Below are positions 27,094 through 36,525 of a stretch of DNA of 64,000 nucleotides, piece by piece. The notes beneath the pieces were generated by a model, which did no database searches, was not told where the DNA came from, and worked only from the letters and a program-made list of their open reading frames with translations. The stretch's first letter is position 1. The number at the start of each line of letters is the position of its first letter. Source of the DNA: Rubrivivax gelatinosus IL144 (GTDB taxonomy: Bacteria; Pseudomonadota; Gammaproteobacteria; Burkholderiales; Burkholderiaceae_C); assembly GCF_000284255.1 (NCBI RefSeq), contig NC_017075.1:3906001-3970000 (forward strand). The letters are read 5' to 3'. The translations under genes and the position numbers were made by a program.

Positions 27094-27157
27094 CCGGAGG
27101 TCTCCTGCTCGCTTCAGACGCGGGCGATGGTAGCGGCCCCGGCGCCGGGGCCGCCAT

Positions 27158-27928
27158 TCAGTGCAGCCCGTCCCAGAGCAGCTTGATGCCGGTGAGCAGC
27201 ATGCCCAGCTCGAACAGCCGGTAGAAGGCCGCCGGCGACACGCGCTGGGCCAGCTTCAGCCCCAGCCAGACGCCCAGCGGCGCGAACGGCACCAGCACCG
27301 CCGAGGTGACGAGGTTGCGCACGTCGATCAGCCCGAGCCAGGCGTACGGGATCCACTTCGCCATGTTGACGACCGCGAACACCACCGCCAGCGTCGCCGT
27401 GAAGACGATGGGCTTCAACTTCAGCGGCAGCACGTAGAAGCCCATCGGCGGCCCGCCGGCGTGGGCGACGAAGCTGGTGAAGCCCGAGACCACGCCGTAG
27501 ACGAAGCCCAGCCAGCGCGGCGGCGGCGGCGCGTCGGCCTTGGCCGGGAAGAACTTGCGCATCGCCAGGAACACCAGCGTCAGCGCGCCGACGACGCCGG
27601 ACACCGCCGCCGCCGACAGCCAGCCGAAGAGCAGCGTGCCGATGACGATGCCGACCAGGCTGGCCGGCACCAGCAGCCGCACCAGCGTGCGGTCGCACTG
27701 GCGCACCAGCGCGGCCAGGCCGAGCACGTCCATCACGACGAGCAGCGGCAGCATGATCGCCGCGGCCTGCGGCACCGGCACCGCCAGCGCCATCAGCGGC
27801 ACGCCCAGGGCGCCGAAGCCGGCGCCGAAACCGCTCTTGGAGATGCCGACGAGCAGCACCGCCGGGATCGCCACGGCGTAGAACCAGGGGTCGGTGATCA
27901 CCGAGCCCCCGGCCAGCGACGCGAACAT
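27158..27928 (-). CDS. TauE/SafE (TSUP) family permease
   Basis: 256 aa, about eight membrane helices in two repeats, each starting with a conserved glycine-rich helix (KSGFGAGFGALGVPLMAL and YGVVSGFTSFVAHAGGPPMGFYVLP). Family members move sulfite, sulfoacetate or other organosulfur anions; the substrate here is unknown. Its ATG at 27928 shares a base with the TGA of the RutE-like gene, so they are coupled. Confidence 0.9.
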   Translation of the reverse strand: MFASLAGGSVITDPWFYAVAIPAVLLVGISKSGFGAGFGALGVPLMALAVPVPQAAAIMLPLLVVMDVLGLAALVRQCDRTLVRLLVPASLVGIVIGTLLFGWLSAAAVSGVVGALTLVFLAMRKFFPAKADAPPPPRWLGFVYGVVSGFTSFVAHAGGPPMGFYVLPLKLKPIVFTATLAVVFAVVNMAKWIPYAWLGLIDVRNLVTSAVLVPFAPLGVWLGLKLAQRVSPAAFYRLFELGMLLTGIKLLWDGLH

Positions 27929-28503
27929 CAGACCAGGCGGCAGGCCTCGGCGAAGGAGAGCCGCGGCAGGCGCGGGTGGACCTTCGTCGGGTCACCGTGG
28001 CCCAGCGTGCAGATGAAGTTGGTGCGTACCGCGGTGCCGGCCCAGTACTCGGCGTCGGCCTTGGCGGTGTCGAAGCCGCTCATCGGGCCGCAGTCCAGGC
28101 CGAGCGCGCGCGCCGCGAGGATCAGGTAGGCGCCCTGCAGCGAGGAGTTGCGCAGCGCGGTCTCGGCGATCAGCGTCTCGTTGCCGGCGAACCAGGCGCG
28201 TGCGTCGGCGTGCGGGAAGAGCTGCGGCAGCTTGTCGTGGAACGCCAGGTCCATGCCGATGATCGCCGTCACCGGCGCTTCCAGCACCTTCTGGCGGTTG
28301 CCGGGGCTGACGATCTCGGCCAGGCGTGCACGCGCCTCGGGCGTGCGCACGAAGACGAAACGCGCGGGGCCGCCGTTGACGGCGGTCGGGCCCCACTTCA
28401 GCAGTTCGTAGAGCTGTTCGAGCGTGGCGTCGGCCACGGGCTCCGGGCGGTAGCCGTTCTGGGTACGCGCCGCGGTGAAGAGTTGTTCGGTGGTGATGTT
28501 CAT
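27928..28503 (-). CDS. Malonic semialdehyde reductase, RutE/HadB-like nitroreductase
   Basis: 191 aa FMN-binding nitroreductase. It aligns along its length with E. coli RutE: FTAARTQNGYRPEPV, LLKWGPTAVNGGPARFVFVRT, LPQLFPHADARAWF, LRNSSLQGAYLILAARALGLDCGPMSGFD and LPRLSFAEACRLV. RutE reduces malonic semialdehyde to 3-hydroxypropionate in pyrimidine breakdown. No other rut gene is near, so it probably serves general semialdehyde clearance. ATG at 28503 is chosen over 28542. Divergent from DUF1841. Confidence 0.88.
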   Translation of the reverse strand: MNITTEQLFTAARTQNGYRPEPVADATLEQLYELLKWGPTAVNGGPARFVFVRTPEARARLAEIVSPGNRQKVLEAPVTAIIGMDLAFHDKLPQLFPHADARAWFAGNETLIAETALRNSSLQGAYLILAARALGLDCGPMSGFDTAKADAEYWAGTAVRTNFICTLGHGDPTKVHPRLPRLSFAEACRLV

Positions 28504-28537
28504 CGACGTATCGGAAACCGGGTCAAGGGCGCCCGGC

Positions 28538-28543
28538 GACAAT
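28538..28543 (+). promoter_or_regulatory. GACAAT -10-like element directly before DUF1841
   Basis: GACAAT ends 7 nt before the ATG at 28550. If used, transcription would begin at or within a base or two of the start codon. The same element occurs before several other genes of the window. Confidence 0.35.
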
Positions 28544-28549
28544 GCGACG

Positions 28550-28981
28550 ATGTTCCAACCGAATCAGGCCGACGTCAGGCGCTTCTTCTGCGGTGCTTAT
28601 GCGAAATTCCGCGAAGGCGCTCCGGTCGATGCGATGGAGGCGATCGCGACACGCTGGATCGCCGAGCACCCCGAGTATCACGCCGAACTCGCCGACGTGA
28701 CGGCTGCCCTGGCGGCCGACTACGCCATAGACGCCGGGCGCACCAACCCGTTCCTGCATCTGTCAATGCACCTTTCGATCGAGGAGCAGTGCAGCATCGA
28801 CCAGCCGACCGGCATCCGCCAGGCCGTCGCGCTGCTGGCGGCACGGCGCAACTCGCTGCACGCCGCGCACCACGAGGTCATGGACTGCCTGGGCGAGATG
28901 CTCTGGACCTCGCAGAGGAGCGGCCTGCCGCCCGACGGCCAGGCCTATCTCGAAGCCGTTCGCCGCCGCGCGACCACCTGA
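28550..28981 (+). CDS. DUF1841 family protein
   Basis: 143 aa soluble protein. The N-terminal block MFQPNQADVRRFFCGAYAKFREGAPVDAMEAIATRWIAEHPEYH and the middle TNPFLHLSMHLSIEEQ match DUF1841, widespread in beta- and gammaproteobacteria with no known function. The His-rich segment (AAHHEVMDCLGEMLW) is conserved. ATG at 28550 is where family homology begins. No ribosome-binding site is evident. Confidence 0.93.
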   Translation: MFQPNQADVRRFFCGAYAKFREGAPVDAMEAIATRWIAEHPEYHAELADVTAALAADYAIDAGRTNPFLHLSMHLSIEEQCSIDQPTGIRQAVALLAARRNSLHAAHHEVMDCLGEMLWTSQRSGLPPDGQAYLEAVRRRATT

Positions 28982-29000
28982 GGCGGCCGCGCGGGCCGGG

Positions 29001-30575
29001 TCACTTCACCGTGACCCAGGAGTACTCGAACCAGTTGTCGGCGCGGTGCACGACCTCGACGTTCGTGCGCTCGGCCCAGGGGATCACCTGGCGGTGCAGC
29101 GGGATCAGGTGCACCTGCTGCGTGTACTCGCGCAAGGCGGCCTTGACCAGGTCCTCGCGCTTCTTCGGGTCGGCTTCCGCACTGGAGGCCTTGGCGAGTT
29201 CCTCGAACTTGTCGTTCTTCACGCGGCCGTAGTTGAAGGCGCCGACGCCCTTCTCGCCAGGCGCACGCATCACCGGCGTGATCGCGACCTCGGCGTCGGT
29301 GATCGCGCCGCCCCAGCCGAGCATGTACAGGCTGGTGTCGTACTTCTCCAGCTTGGGGAAGTAGACCGCACGCGGCATCGCGTTGACGCGCAGCTTGACG
29401 CCGATCTTGGCCCACATCTGCGCCAGCGCGAGGCAGATCTCCTCGTCGTTGACGTAGCGGTTGTTCGGGCAGTCCAGCGTCACCTCGAAGCCGTTGGCGT
29501 AGCCGGCCTCGGCCAGCAGCGCACGCGCACGGGCCAGGTCGAAGGGCAGCCGGGCCTCGAGCGCCGGGTCGTTGTAGGCGCCCAGCGGCGACGGCGTGAT
29601 GCCGCCGGTGGGCAGGCTCTGGCCGTTCATCAGCTTGGTCTTCAGCGTCTCGATGTCGATCGCCTGGTACAGCGCGCGGCGCACGCGAACGTCCTTGAAC
29701 GGGTTCTTGCCCTTGACGCTGGAGTACAGCAGCTCGTCGCGCGACTGGTCCATGCCGATGAACAGCACGCGGTTCTCCGGGCCGTCGACGATCTTCACGC
29801 CCGCGGTCGAGCGCAGCCGCGGCACGTCGCGCGGCGCCGGGTCGAGCACGAAGTCGATCTCGCCGGAGACCAGCGCCGCCAGCCGCGTCGCGTCGTTGGC
29901 GACCGGCGTATAGACGACCTGCTGCACGTTGCCTTCGAAGCGCCCCCACCAGTTCGGGTTGCGCTTGTAGACCGTCTTGATGCCCGGCGCGCGGCTCACG
30001 ACCATGTACGGGCCGGTGCCGTTGGCGTTGAAGGAGGCGTAGCTCTCCTCCTTGTTCTTGAAGTCCAGCGGCTTGGCGACCTTGTTTTTCTCGGACCACG
30101 ACTTGCTCATGATCCACAGCGGCGCCGCGATGTGCTGCAGGAAGATCGGGTTGACCTGCTGCAGCCGGAACTCCACCGTCAGCGGGTCGATCGCCACCGG
30201 CGTGCCGACCGCGTTGGCGTAGACGCTGATCTGCGAGGTCGGCTCCTTGGCGCGGTTCATCGAGAACACGACGTCGTCGGCGGTGAACGGCGAGCCGTCG
30301 TGGAACCTGACGTTGGGCCGCAGCTTGAAGCGCCAGGTCAGCGGCCCGGTCTGCTTCCACTCGGTGGCCAGCGCCGGCACCAGGCCGAGCTGGCGGTCGC
30401 GCCCGACCAGGCCTTCGTAGACCTGGCCGTTCATCGAGTTGGTCAGCATCTCGTTCTGCGAGTGCGGGTCCAGGGTCTGCAGGTCGCCCTGGCTGGCCCA
30501 GCGCAGCGTCTGGGCGCCGGCACTGCCGGCGGCCAGGCCGGCGGCGAGCACGGCGCACGTGATCCACGATCTCAT
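29001..30575 (-). CDS. Periplasmic peptide/nickel-type ABC substrate-binding protein (DppA/OppA family)
   Basis: 524 aa. A signal peptide (MRSWITCAVLAAGLAAGSAGAQ) is followed by a solute-binding family 5 domain: LRWASQGDLQTLDPHSQNEM, ALATEWKQTGPLTWRFKLRPNVRFHDGSPFTADDVVFSMNRA and the conserved core FKDVRVRRALYQAID. These proteins deliver oligopeptides, dipeptides or nickel to ABC permeases, but no permease or ATPase gene is adjacent, so it is an orphan binder here. It converges on DUF1841. Confidence 0.93.
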   Translation of the reverse strand: MRSWITCAVLAAGLAAGSAGAQTLRWASQGDLQTLDPHSQNEMLTNSMNGQVYEGLVGRDRQLGLVPALATEWKQTGPLTWRFKLRPNVRFHDGSPFTADDVVFSMNRAKEPTSQISVYANAVGTPVAIDPLTVEFRLQQVNPIFLQHIAAPLWIMSKSWSEKNKVAKPLDFKNKEESYASFNANGTGPYMVVSRAPGIKTVYKRNPNWWGRFEGNVQQVVYTPVANDATRLAALVSGEIDFVLDPAPRDVPRLRSTAGVKIVDGPENRVLFIGMDQSRDELLYSSVKGKNPFKDVRVRRALYQAIDIETLKTKLMNGQSLPTGGITPSPLGAYNDPALEARLPFDLARARALLAEAGYANGFEVTLDCPNNRYVNDEEICLALAQMWAKIGVKLRVNAMPRAVYFPKLEKYDTSLYMLGWGGAITDAEVAITPVMRAPGEKGVGAFNYGRVKNDKFEELAKASSAEADPKKREDLVKAALREYTQQVHLIPLHRQVIPWAERTNVEVVHRADNWFEYSWVTVK

Positions 30576-30637
30576 CGTCTCTCCCGGTGAGTGGCAAAGC
30601 GGTCGCAGGGGGGCGCGCCGTGCGCGCCCGGGGAGGC

Positions 30638-30829
30638 TCAGGCGGCATCGAAGCCTTCTTCGGCCAGCGCGGCGGCGAAGGTCTCGGCCGGCTGCGAGGA
30701 CTCGATGCGCACGAGGTGCGTCGGCAGGTCGATGGCCACGCGCGCGGCGGCGTCGATGCGCTGCACCGTCTCGGTGACGGTCTTCACGCAATGGCCGCAG
30801 GTCATCGTCGGCAGGGTGAGTTCGATCAT
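30638..30829 (-). CDS. Heavy-metal-associated (HMA) domain protein, CopZ-like
   Basis: 63 aa single HMA fold with metal-binding cysteines in TMTCGHCVKTV. Such proteins carry Cu(I) (or Ag/Zn) to P-type ATPases. A good AGGAGG ribosome-binding site lies 9 nt upstream of ATG 30829. No copper ATPase is next to it; the substrate-binding protein gene is 62 nt downstream. Confidence 0.92.
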   Translation of the reverse strand: MIELTLPTMTCGHCVKTVTETVQRIDAAARVAIDLPTHLVRIESSQPAETFAAALAEEGFDAA

Positions 30830-30899
30830 GGGGGCGAGCCTCCTGGAGCTGTTGTCGCCCCGAAGGGTAACGCGAGCGGCAGGCCGCCGGCGCGCGGGG

Positions 30900-32132
30900 T
30901 CAACGCCGGGCGCGGGCGAGCTCGGGCGGCAGCCAGAGCTCGTCGAGCGAGCGGCCGGCCCAGTTCTGCGCCGGCTCGCGGCCGACGATGCGGTCGTTGG
31001 CGGACTGCGCCAGATCCAGCCGCTGCGGCGGGATCGGCATCGACGACTTGGTCGAGTAGAAGAGGTTGATCACCGGCGCCGCCGGCTTTCCGGCGTTCTG
31101 CTCGACGACGATGCCGATGCGGCCGGACTCCATGCGCACCAGCGAGCCGGTCGGGTAGATGCCGACGCTGCGCACGAAGGCGGCGAGGATGGTCTCGTCG
31201 AAGTGGCCCTTCCACGAGACCATGCGGGCGATCGACTCGGCCGGGTCCCAGCCCGACTTGTACGGACGGTTGGAGGTGACGGCGTCGTAGACGTCGCAGA
31301 CCGCGCCCATGCGCGCCAGCCGGGTCAGCGACTCGCCGGAGCGCTTGTGCGGGTAACCGGTGCCGTCGACGCGCTCGTGGTGGTGCAGGCAGACCTCGAG
31401 CGCATCCTCGCTGGCGCCGCGCGCCTCCTGCAGCAGGTCGTGGCCGCGCTCGGGGTGCGAGCGCATGACGTCGAACTCCTGGTCGGTCAGCTTGCCGGGC
31501 TTGTTCAGCACGTCCGACGGCATCAGCGCCTTGCCGATGTCGTGCAGCAGCCCGGCCAGGCCCAGGCGGCGGCATTCGGCGTCGGTGGCGCCGAGCTGGC
31601 GGCCGAGCGCGACCATCAGCGCGCAGACCGCCACCGAATGCATGTAGGTGTAGTCGTCGTGGGTCTTCAGCCGCGCCAGGCTGACCAGCGCGCCGGGGTT
31701 GCGGAACACCGACTCGGTGACCTCCTCGACCAGCGGCATGCAGGCCTCGCCGTCGATCGCGCGGCCAAGCCGGGCGTCGCTGAACATCGAGACGACGGCC
31801 TCGCGGCCTCGTTTGCAGACCGAGGCCGCGGCCTGCAGCTCCTCGGCCATCGAGGTGGAGGCCGGGCGCGGCGCCGGGGCGGGCGTGGGCGCCGTCGTTA
31901 CCGGCGGCGCGGGTGCACGCGGGCGCACGTCGAGCGCCGGTGCCGGCACGTCGAGGCCGAGTTCGGTGTCGATCCAGCACTCGCGCACGCCGCTGTCTTG
32001 CACCTGGGCCAGCGTCTTCGCATCCTCGATGACGAATCGGGTGCGCCAGAACGGATGGTCCATCCACGAACCTTCGAAGGCGTGGAGGTGCATTCCCAGA
32101 CGGAGTTCGGTGACCGGAATCTTCTTCAGCAT
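30900..32132 (-). CDS. HD-GYP domain phosphodiesterase with N-terminal DUF3391
   Basis: Predicted c-di-GMP phosphodiesterase, 410 aa. DUF3391 covers residues 1-105 (MLKKIPVTELRLGMHLHAFEGSWMDHPFWRTRF), then a Pro/Ala linker. The HD-GYP domain at about 150-330 has all signatures: LLHDIGKALMP, HPERGHDLL, LHHHERVDGTGYP and VCDVYDAVTSNRPYK. ATG at 32132 matches the family start; an upstream in-frame ATG at 32192 would add 20 unconserved residues. It is expected to lower c-di-GMP and favour motility, consistent with the chemotaxis genes nearby. Confidence 0.93.
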   Translation of the reverse strand: MLKKIPVTELRLGMHLHAFEGSWMDHPFWRTRFVIEDAKTLAQVQDSGVRECWIDTELGLDVPAPALDVRPRAPAPPVTTAPTPAPAPRPASTSMAEELQAAASVCKRGREAVVSMFSDARLGRAIDGEACMPLVEEVTESVFRNPGALVSLARLKTHDDYTYMHSVAVCALMVALGRQLGATDAECRRLGLAGLLHDIGKALMPSDVLNKPGKLTDQEFDVMRSHPERGHDLLQEARGASEDALEVCLHHHERVDGTGYPHKRSGESLTRLARMGAVCDVYDAVTSNRPYKSGWDPAESIARMVSWKGHFDETILAAFVRSVGIYPTGSLVRMESGRIGIVVEQNAGKPAAPVINLFYSTKSSMPIPPQRLDLAQSANDRIVGREPAQNWAGRSLDELWLPPELARARR

Positions 32133-32248
32133 GGACGCAGGCAGAACGCTCTCCGCGCCGAATCGATGACGGCCGGCGTCGGACGTTTGCATGATGCGTC
32201 AGAACACATCGCGCTCCGGCGAAATCAAGGCCGGGAGCGCCGCGCAAA

Positions 32249-32884
32249 TCAGCGGAAACGGGATTCGGGCACGGTGCGCACGTCGCCCGGCAGCGACGCG
32301 ACGTAGTCGGCGATCGTCTGCAGCTCGGCCACCGTGAACGGCTTGACCTGGGCGCTCATGATCGGGTTGGCGCGGCCGATCTGCGGATGGCGCTCGGTGC
32401 CGTAGGCACGCAGCGCGGCCAGCAGGTAGTCGCGGTGCTGGCCGGCGAGCTTGGGATAGGCCGGCGCGATCGGGCGGTTGAAGTCGGCGCCGTGGCAGGA
32501 ACTGCAGGCACCGCGCTCGAGCAGCGGCGCCACCGCGGCCGGTGCCGCAGCGGCCGTGGCCGCCGCAGCCGCCGGAGCCAGACCGGCGTAGAACGCCGCG
32601 AGGTCGGCGATGTCGCGGTCGTTCAGCGAAGCGGCCACGGCGCGCATCGTCGGATGCTTGCGCTCGCCCTTGCGGTAGGCCGTCAGCGCGGCGACGAGGT
32701 AGTCGGGGTTCTGGCCGGCGATCTTCGGCACCTTGTGCACCAGCGGAAAGCTGGCCTGGTAGCCGGGGATGTTGTGGCAGCCCATGCACATCGCGGCCTT
32801 GGCCCGGCCGGCCGACGCGTCCTGCGCCTGCACCGCAGACGCCATGCCGGCGAGCGCCAGCAGCACGGTCGCAGCCTTGATCAT
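32249..32884 (-). CDS. Di-haem cytochrome c (c4-like)
   Basis: 211 aa periplasmic electron carrier. A signal peptide (LLALAGMASAVQAQ) precedes two cytochrome c domains, each with a CxxCH haem site (CMGCH near residue 36, CSSCH near 130) and a downstream methionine ligand candidate (HPTMRAVA and NPIMSAQ). The halves are joined by an Ala-rich linker. Both share the NPDYLVAALTAY / HRDYLLAALRAY motif, a sign of internal duplication. It probably delivers electrons to a terminal oxidase. Divergent from moxR. Confidence 0.93.
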   Translation of the reverse strand: MIKAATVLLALAGMASAVQAQDASAGRAKAAMCMGCHNIPGYQASFPLVHKVPKIAGQNPDYLVAALTAYRKGERKHPTMRAVAASLNDRDIADLAAFYAGLAPAAAAATAAAAPAAVAPLLERGACSSCHGADFNRPIAPAYPKLAGQHRDYLLAALRAYGTERHPQIGRANPIMSAQVKPFTVAELQTIADYVASLPGDVRTVPESRFR

Positions 32885-32909
32885 GATCAAGCCTCGTGGT
32901 GTGATGGCG

Positions 32910-32932
32910 CAGTATAGGCGCCGCGTATACTG
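32910..32932. promoter_or_regulatory. Symmetrical divergent promoter between cytochrome c and MoxR genes
   Basis: CAGTATA (32910-32916) and TATACTG (32926-32932) form a perfect 7-bp inverted repeat around a 9-nt GC core. Read on each strand it presents a good -10 box TATACT, directed towards the cytochrome gene (minus) and towards moxR (plus, 35 nt before the ATG). The -35 regions are poor. Confidence 0.6.
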
Positions 32933-32966
32933 GCCCGTTCCCCCCTCCAATTCCCTCGCGGACACG

Positions 32967-33821
<855 letters not shown>

Positions 33822-33835
33822 GCCCGACGCCCCCG

Positions 33836-34426
33836 ATGAGCTGGCCCGATCCCGTCACGCTGCGCGGCCGGCTCGCCGCGCTCGTCCCGCTGCAGCCCGA
33901 ACACGCCCCGGCCCTGGCCGACGCCGCCCGCGACGGCGAACTCTGGAAGCTCTGGTACACCGCGGTGCCCGCGCCCGAGCGCATGGCCGCCGAGATCGAG
34001 CGCCGCCTGGGCCTGCAGGCCTCCGGCAGCATGCTGCCCTTCGCCGTCTTCGACGCCGCCGGCCGCGCCGTCGGCATGACGAGCTACATGCACGTCGACG
34101 CCGTGAACCGCCGTGTCGAGATCGGCAGCACCTGGACCGCGCGCTCGGCGCAGCGCACCGGGCTCAACACCGAGTGCAAGAAGATGCTGCTCACGCACGC
34201 GTTCGAGCGCCTGGACTGCATCGCCGTCGAGTTCCGCACCCACCGCCTGAACACGCAGAGCCGGCGCGCCATCGAACGCCTGGGCGCCCAGCTCGACGGC
34301 ATCCTGCGTGCGCACCAGCGCAGCGCCGACGGTTCGCTGCGCGACACCGCGGTCTACAGCATCACGGCGGCCGAATGGCCGACGATCCGCACCCACCTCG
34401 AATGGCTGCTCGCCAAACCCCGATGA
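33836..34426 (+). CDS. GNAT-family N-acetyltransferase (RimJ/RimL-like)
   Basis: 196 aa. An acetyl-CoA N-acyltransferase fold is indicated by the strand VGMTSYMHVDAVNRRVEIGSTW, the pyrophosphate-loop region RSAQRTGLNTECKKMLLTHAFE (Q/R-x-G-like) and VEFRTHRLNTQSRRAIERLGA. The likely substrate is an N-terminal amine of a protein or a small molecule. ATG at 33836 lies 14 nt after moxR; its TGA overlaps the start of the peptidase gene (ATGA). Confidence 0.88.
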   Translation: MSWPDPVTLRGRLAALVPLQPEHAPALADAARDGELWKLWYTAVPAPERMAAEIERRLGLQASGSMLPFAVFDAAGRAVGMTSYMHVDAVNRRVEIGSTWTARSAQRTGLNTECKKMLLTHAFERLDCIAVEFRTHRLNTQSRRAIERLGAQLDGILRAHQRSADGSLRDTAVYSITAAEWPTIRTHLEWLLAKPR

Positions 34427-36462
34427 AGACCAAGCCGATCACCGTCGACGATCTCTGGAAGCTCGAGCGCATCGGCGCGCCCAGCCTCTCGCCCGACGGC
34501 GCGCAGGCCGTCGCCACGGTCACGCGCTACTCGATGGAGGACAACAAGTCCGCCAGCTCGCTGTGGCTGTTCTCGACGCTGGGCGGCGCCGCGCGGGCGC
34601 TCACCGCCTGCGGCGAGAAGGACGGCCAGCCGCAGTGGAGCCCCAAGGGCGAGCTGGTCGCCTTCGTCGCCAAGCGCGAGCAGCAGGGCCAGAAGGACGA
34701 GACGGCGCAGCTCTACGTCATCGCGCCCGACGGAGGCGAAGCGCGCCGCGCGGCGACGGTGACCACCGGCGTCGAGGCCTTCCGCTGGTGCCCCGACGGC
34801 CGCCGGCTGCTGTTCGTCTCCTGGGTCTGGCCGGATGCCAAGGGCACCAAGGAGCAGGCCAAGCGCGCCAAGGCCTTCAAGGAACGCAAGGAGACCGGCT
34901 ACGCCACCGGCGAAGCCCAGTACCGCTTCTGGGACCACCATCTGCCGCAGGACCGCGTGCCGCACCTGCACCTGCTGGAGCTGGGCCGTGACGCTGGCGA
35001 CGCCAAGCTGCGCGACCTGTTCGAAGGCACGCCTTACGAACTGCGCCGCCACGACCCGGACGCCGACTGCTTCGACGTCTCGCCGGACGGCAAGCGCGTG
35101 GTCTTCGCCTTCGACCCGGCGCCCGAGAAGCGCATCGACAACCGCTTCGCGCTGGCCGAGATCGAGCTGAAGACCGGCCGCGTCAGCGTCATCGTGCAGG
35201 ACGCCGACTGGGACTGCTCGGCGCCGCGCTACAGCCCCGAGGGCGACCGCGTCGCCTTCATCGCCAGCCACCAGGGCCGCAAGCACACGATGCCCGGCCA
35301 GGTCGCCGTCTGGTACCGCGACGAAGCGCGCTGGGAGGTGCTGTCCGAGGCCTGGGACCACGACGTGCAGGCGCCGCTGGCCTGGGAGGAAGACGGCCAG
35401 GCGCTCTTGCTGCGCGCCGAGCAGCGCGGCCGCCAGCACCTGTGGCGCTTCGACCTGCCCGACCGCCGCGCCGAGGTCGTCGTCGAAGGCGGCACGGTGC
35501 AGGCCTTCGACAAGGCCGCCGGCACGCTGGTGACGCTGGCCGACAGCGCCACCCACCCGGCGCGGCTGCAGGCCTGCCTGCCGGGCGAGGCGCCGCGGCG
35601 CATCGAGACGATCAACGACGCGCTGCTGGCACGCCTGCAGAGCGGCCGCGTCGAGGAGGTCTGGATCAAGGGCGCCGCCAGCGTCGAGGGCGGCGAGCCC
35701 GACGACGTGCAGATGTGGCTGGTCTACCCGCCGGGCTTCGACCCGAAGAAGAAGACGCCGATCCTGCACCTGATCCACGGCGGCCCGCACACCGCCTTCG
35801 GCGACGCCTGGCACTACCGCTGGAACACCCAGGTCTTCGCCGCCCAGGGCTATGTCGTCGCCTGCGTCAACTACCACGGCTCGTCGAGCTTCGGCACCGC
35901 CTTCCTCGACAGCATCACCCACCGCTGGGGCCAGCTCGAGACGATCGACGTCGAGGCCGCCACCGACTGGCTGCTGAAGAAGCCCTGGGCCGACAAGCGC
36001 CGCGTCTTCGCCTCGGGCGGCAGCTACGGCGGCTTCATGGTCGCCTGGATGAACGGCCACGTGCCGGCCGGGCGTTACGCCGCCTACGTCTGCCACGCCG
36101 GCTGCTTCGACTGGACGGCGATGTTCGCCGACGATGCCTACAGCTGGCACGCCAAGGAGCTGGGCGCCTGGTACTGGGACGACATGGCGCGCGTGCACGC
36201 GCAGAGCCCGCACGCCGCCGCCGGCGCGATGACGACGCCGACGCTGGTGATCCACGGCGCACTCGACTACCGCGTGCCCGACGCCCAGGGCCTGGCCTAC
36301 TACAACACGCTGAAGGCCCGCGGCGTCGACGCCCGGCTGCTCTGGTACCCCGACGAGAACCACTGGGTGCTCAAGCCGCGCAACTCGAAGCAGTGGTACG
36401 GCGAGTTCTTCGGCTGGCTGGCTCGCCACGATCCGGGCCCGGCCAAGACGCGCAAGCGCTGA
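34423..36462 (+). CDS. S9-family prolyl oligopeptidase-type serine peptidase
   Basis: 679 aa with no signal peptide, so cytoplasmic. A beta-propeller (residues about 20-400, WD/TolB-like repeats such as GQPQWSPKGELVAFV and SAPRYSPEGDRVAFI) precedes the alpha/beta-hydrolase domain. The catalytic triad is visible: Ser534 in GGSYGG, Asp615 in GALDYRVP and His647 in ENHW. The oxyanion motif HGGPH is present. It fits the acylaminoacyl-peptidase/dipeptidyl-peptidase (S9C) group. With an acetyltransferase gene directly in front, removal of acylated amino acids is an attractive inference. Confidence 0.94.
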   Translation: MKTKPITVDDLWKLERIGAPSLSPDGAQAVATVTRYSMEDNKSASSLWLFSTLGGAARALTACGEKDGQPQWSPKGELVAFVAKREQQGQKDETAQLYVIAPDGGEARRAATVTTGVEAFRWCPDGRRLLFVSWVWPDAKGTKEQAKRAKAFKERKETGYATGEAQYRFWDHHLPQDRVPHLHLLELGRDAGDAKLRDLFEGTPYELRRHDPDADCFDVSPDGKRVVFAFDPAPEKRIDNRFALAEIELKTGRVSVIVQDADWDCSAPRYSPEGDRVAFIASHQGRKHTMPGQVAVWYRDEARWEVLSEAWDHDVQAPLAWEEDGQALLLRAEQRGRQHLWRFDLPDRRAEVVVEGGTVQAFDKAAGTLVTLADSATHPARLQACLPGEAPRRIETINDALLARLQSGRVEEVWIKGAASVEGGEPDDVQMWLVYPPGFDPKKKTPILHLIHGGPHTAFGDAWHYRWNTQVFAAQGYVVACVNYHGSSSFGTAFLDSITHRWGQLETIDVEAATDWLLKKPWADKRRVFASGGSYGGFMVAWMNGHVPAGRYAAYVCHAGCFDWTAMFADDAYSWHAKELGAWYWDDMARVHAQSPHAAAGAMTTPTLVIHGALDYRVPDAQGLAYYNTLKARGVDARLLWYPDENHWVLKPRNSKQWYGEFFGWLARHDPGPAKTRKR

Positions 36463-36495
36463 GCGTTTCGTCACGCCGGCCGCGCGCGCCGGCGC

Positions 36496-36501
36496 GACAA
36501 T
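36496..36501 (+). promoter_or_regulatory. GACAAT -10-like element before the VWA gene
   Basis: GACAAT lies 24 nt before the ATG at 36526 in the 63-bp gap after the peptidase gene. It suggests an internal promoter. No clear -35 is seen. Confidence 0.3.
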
Positions 36502-36525
36502 CCGGGCACTGGCCGCCTCCCGCCG

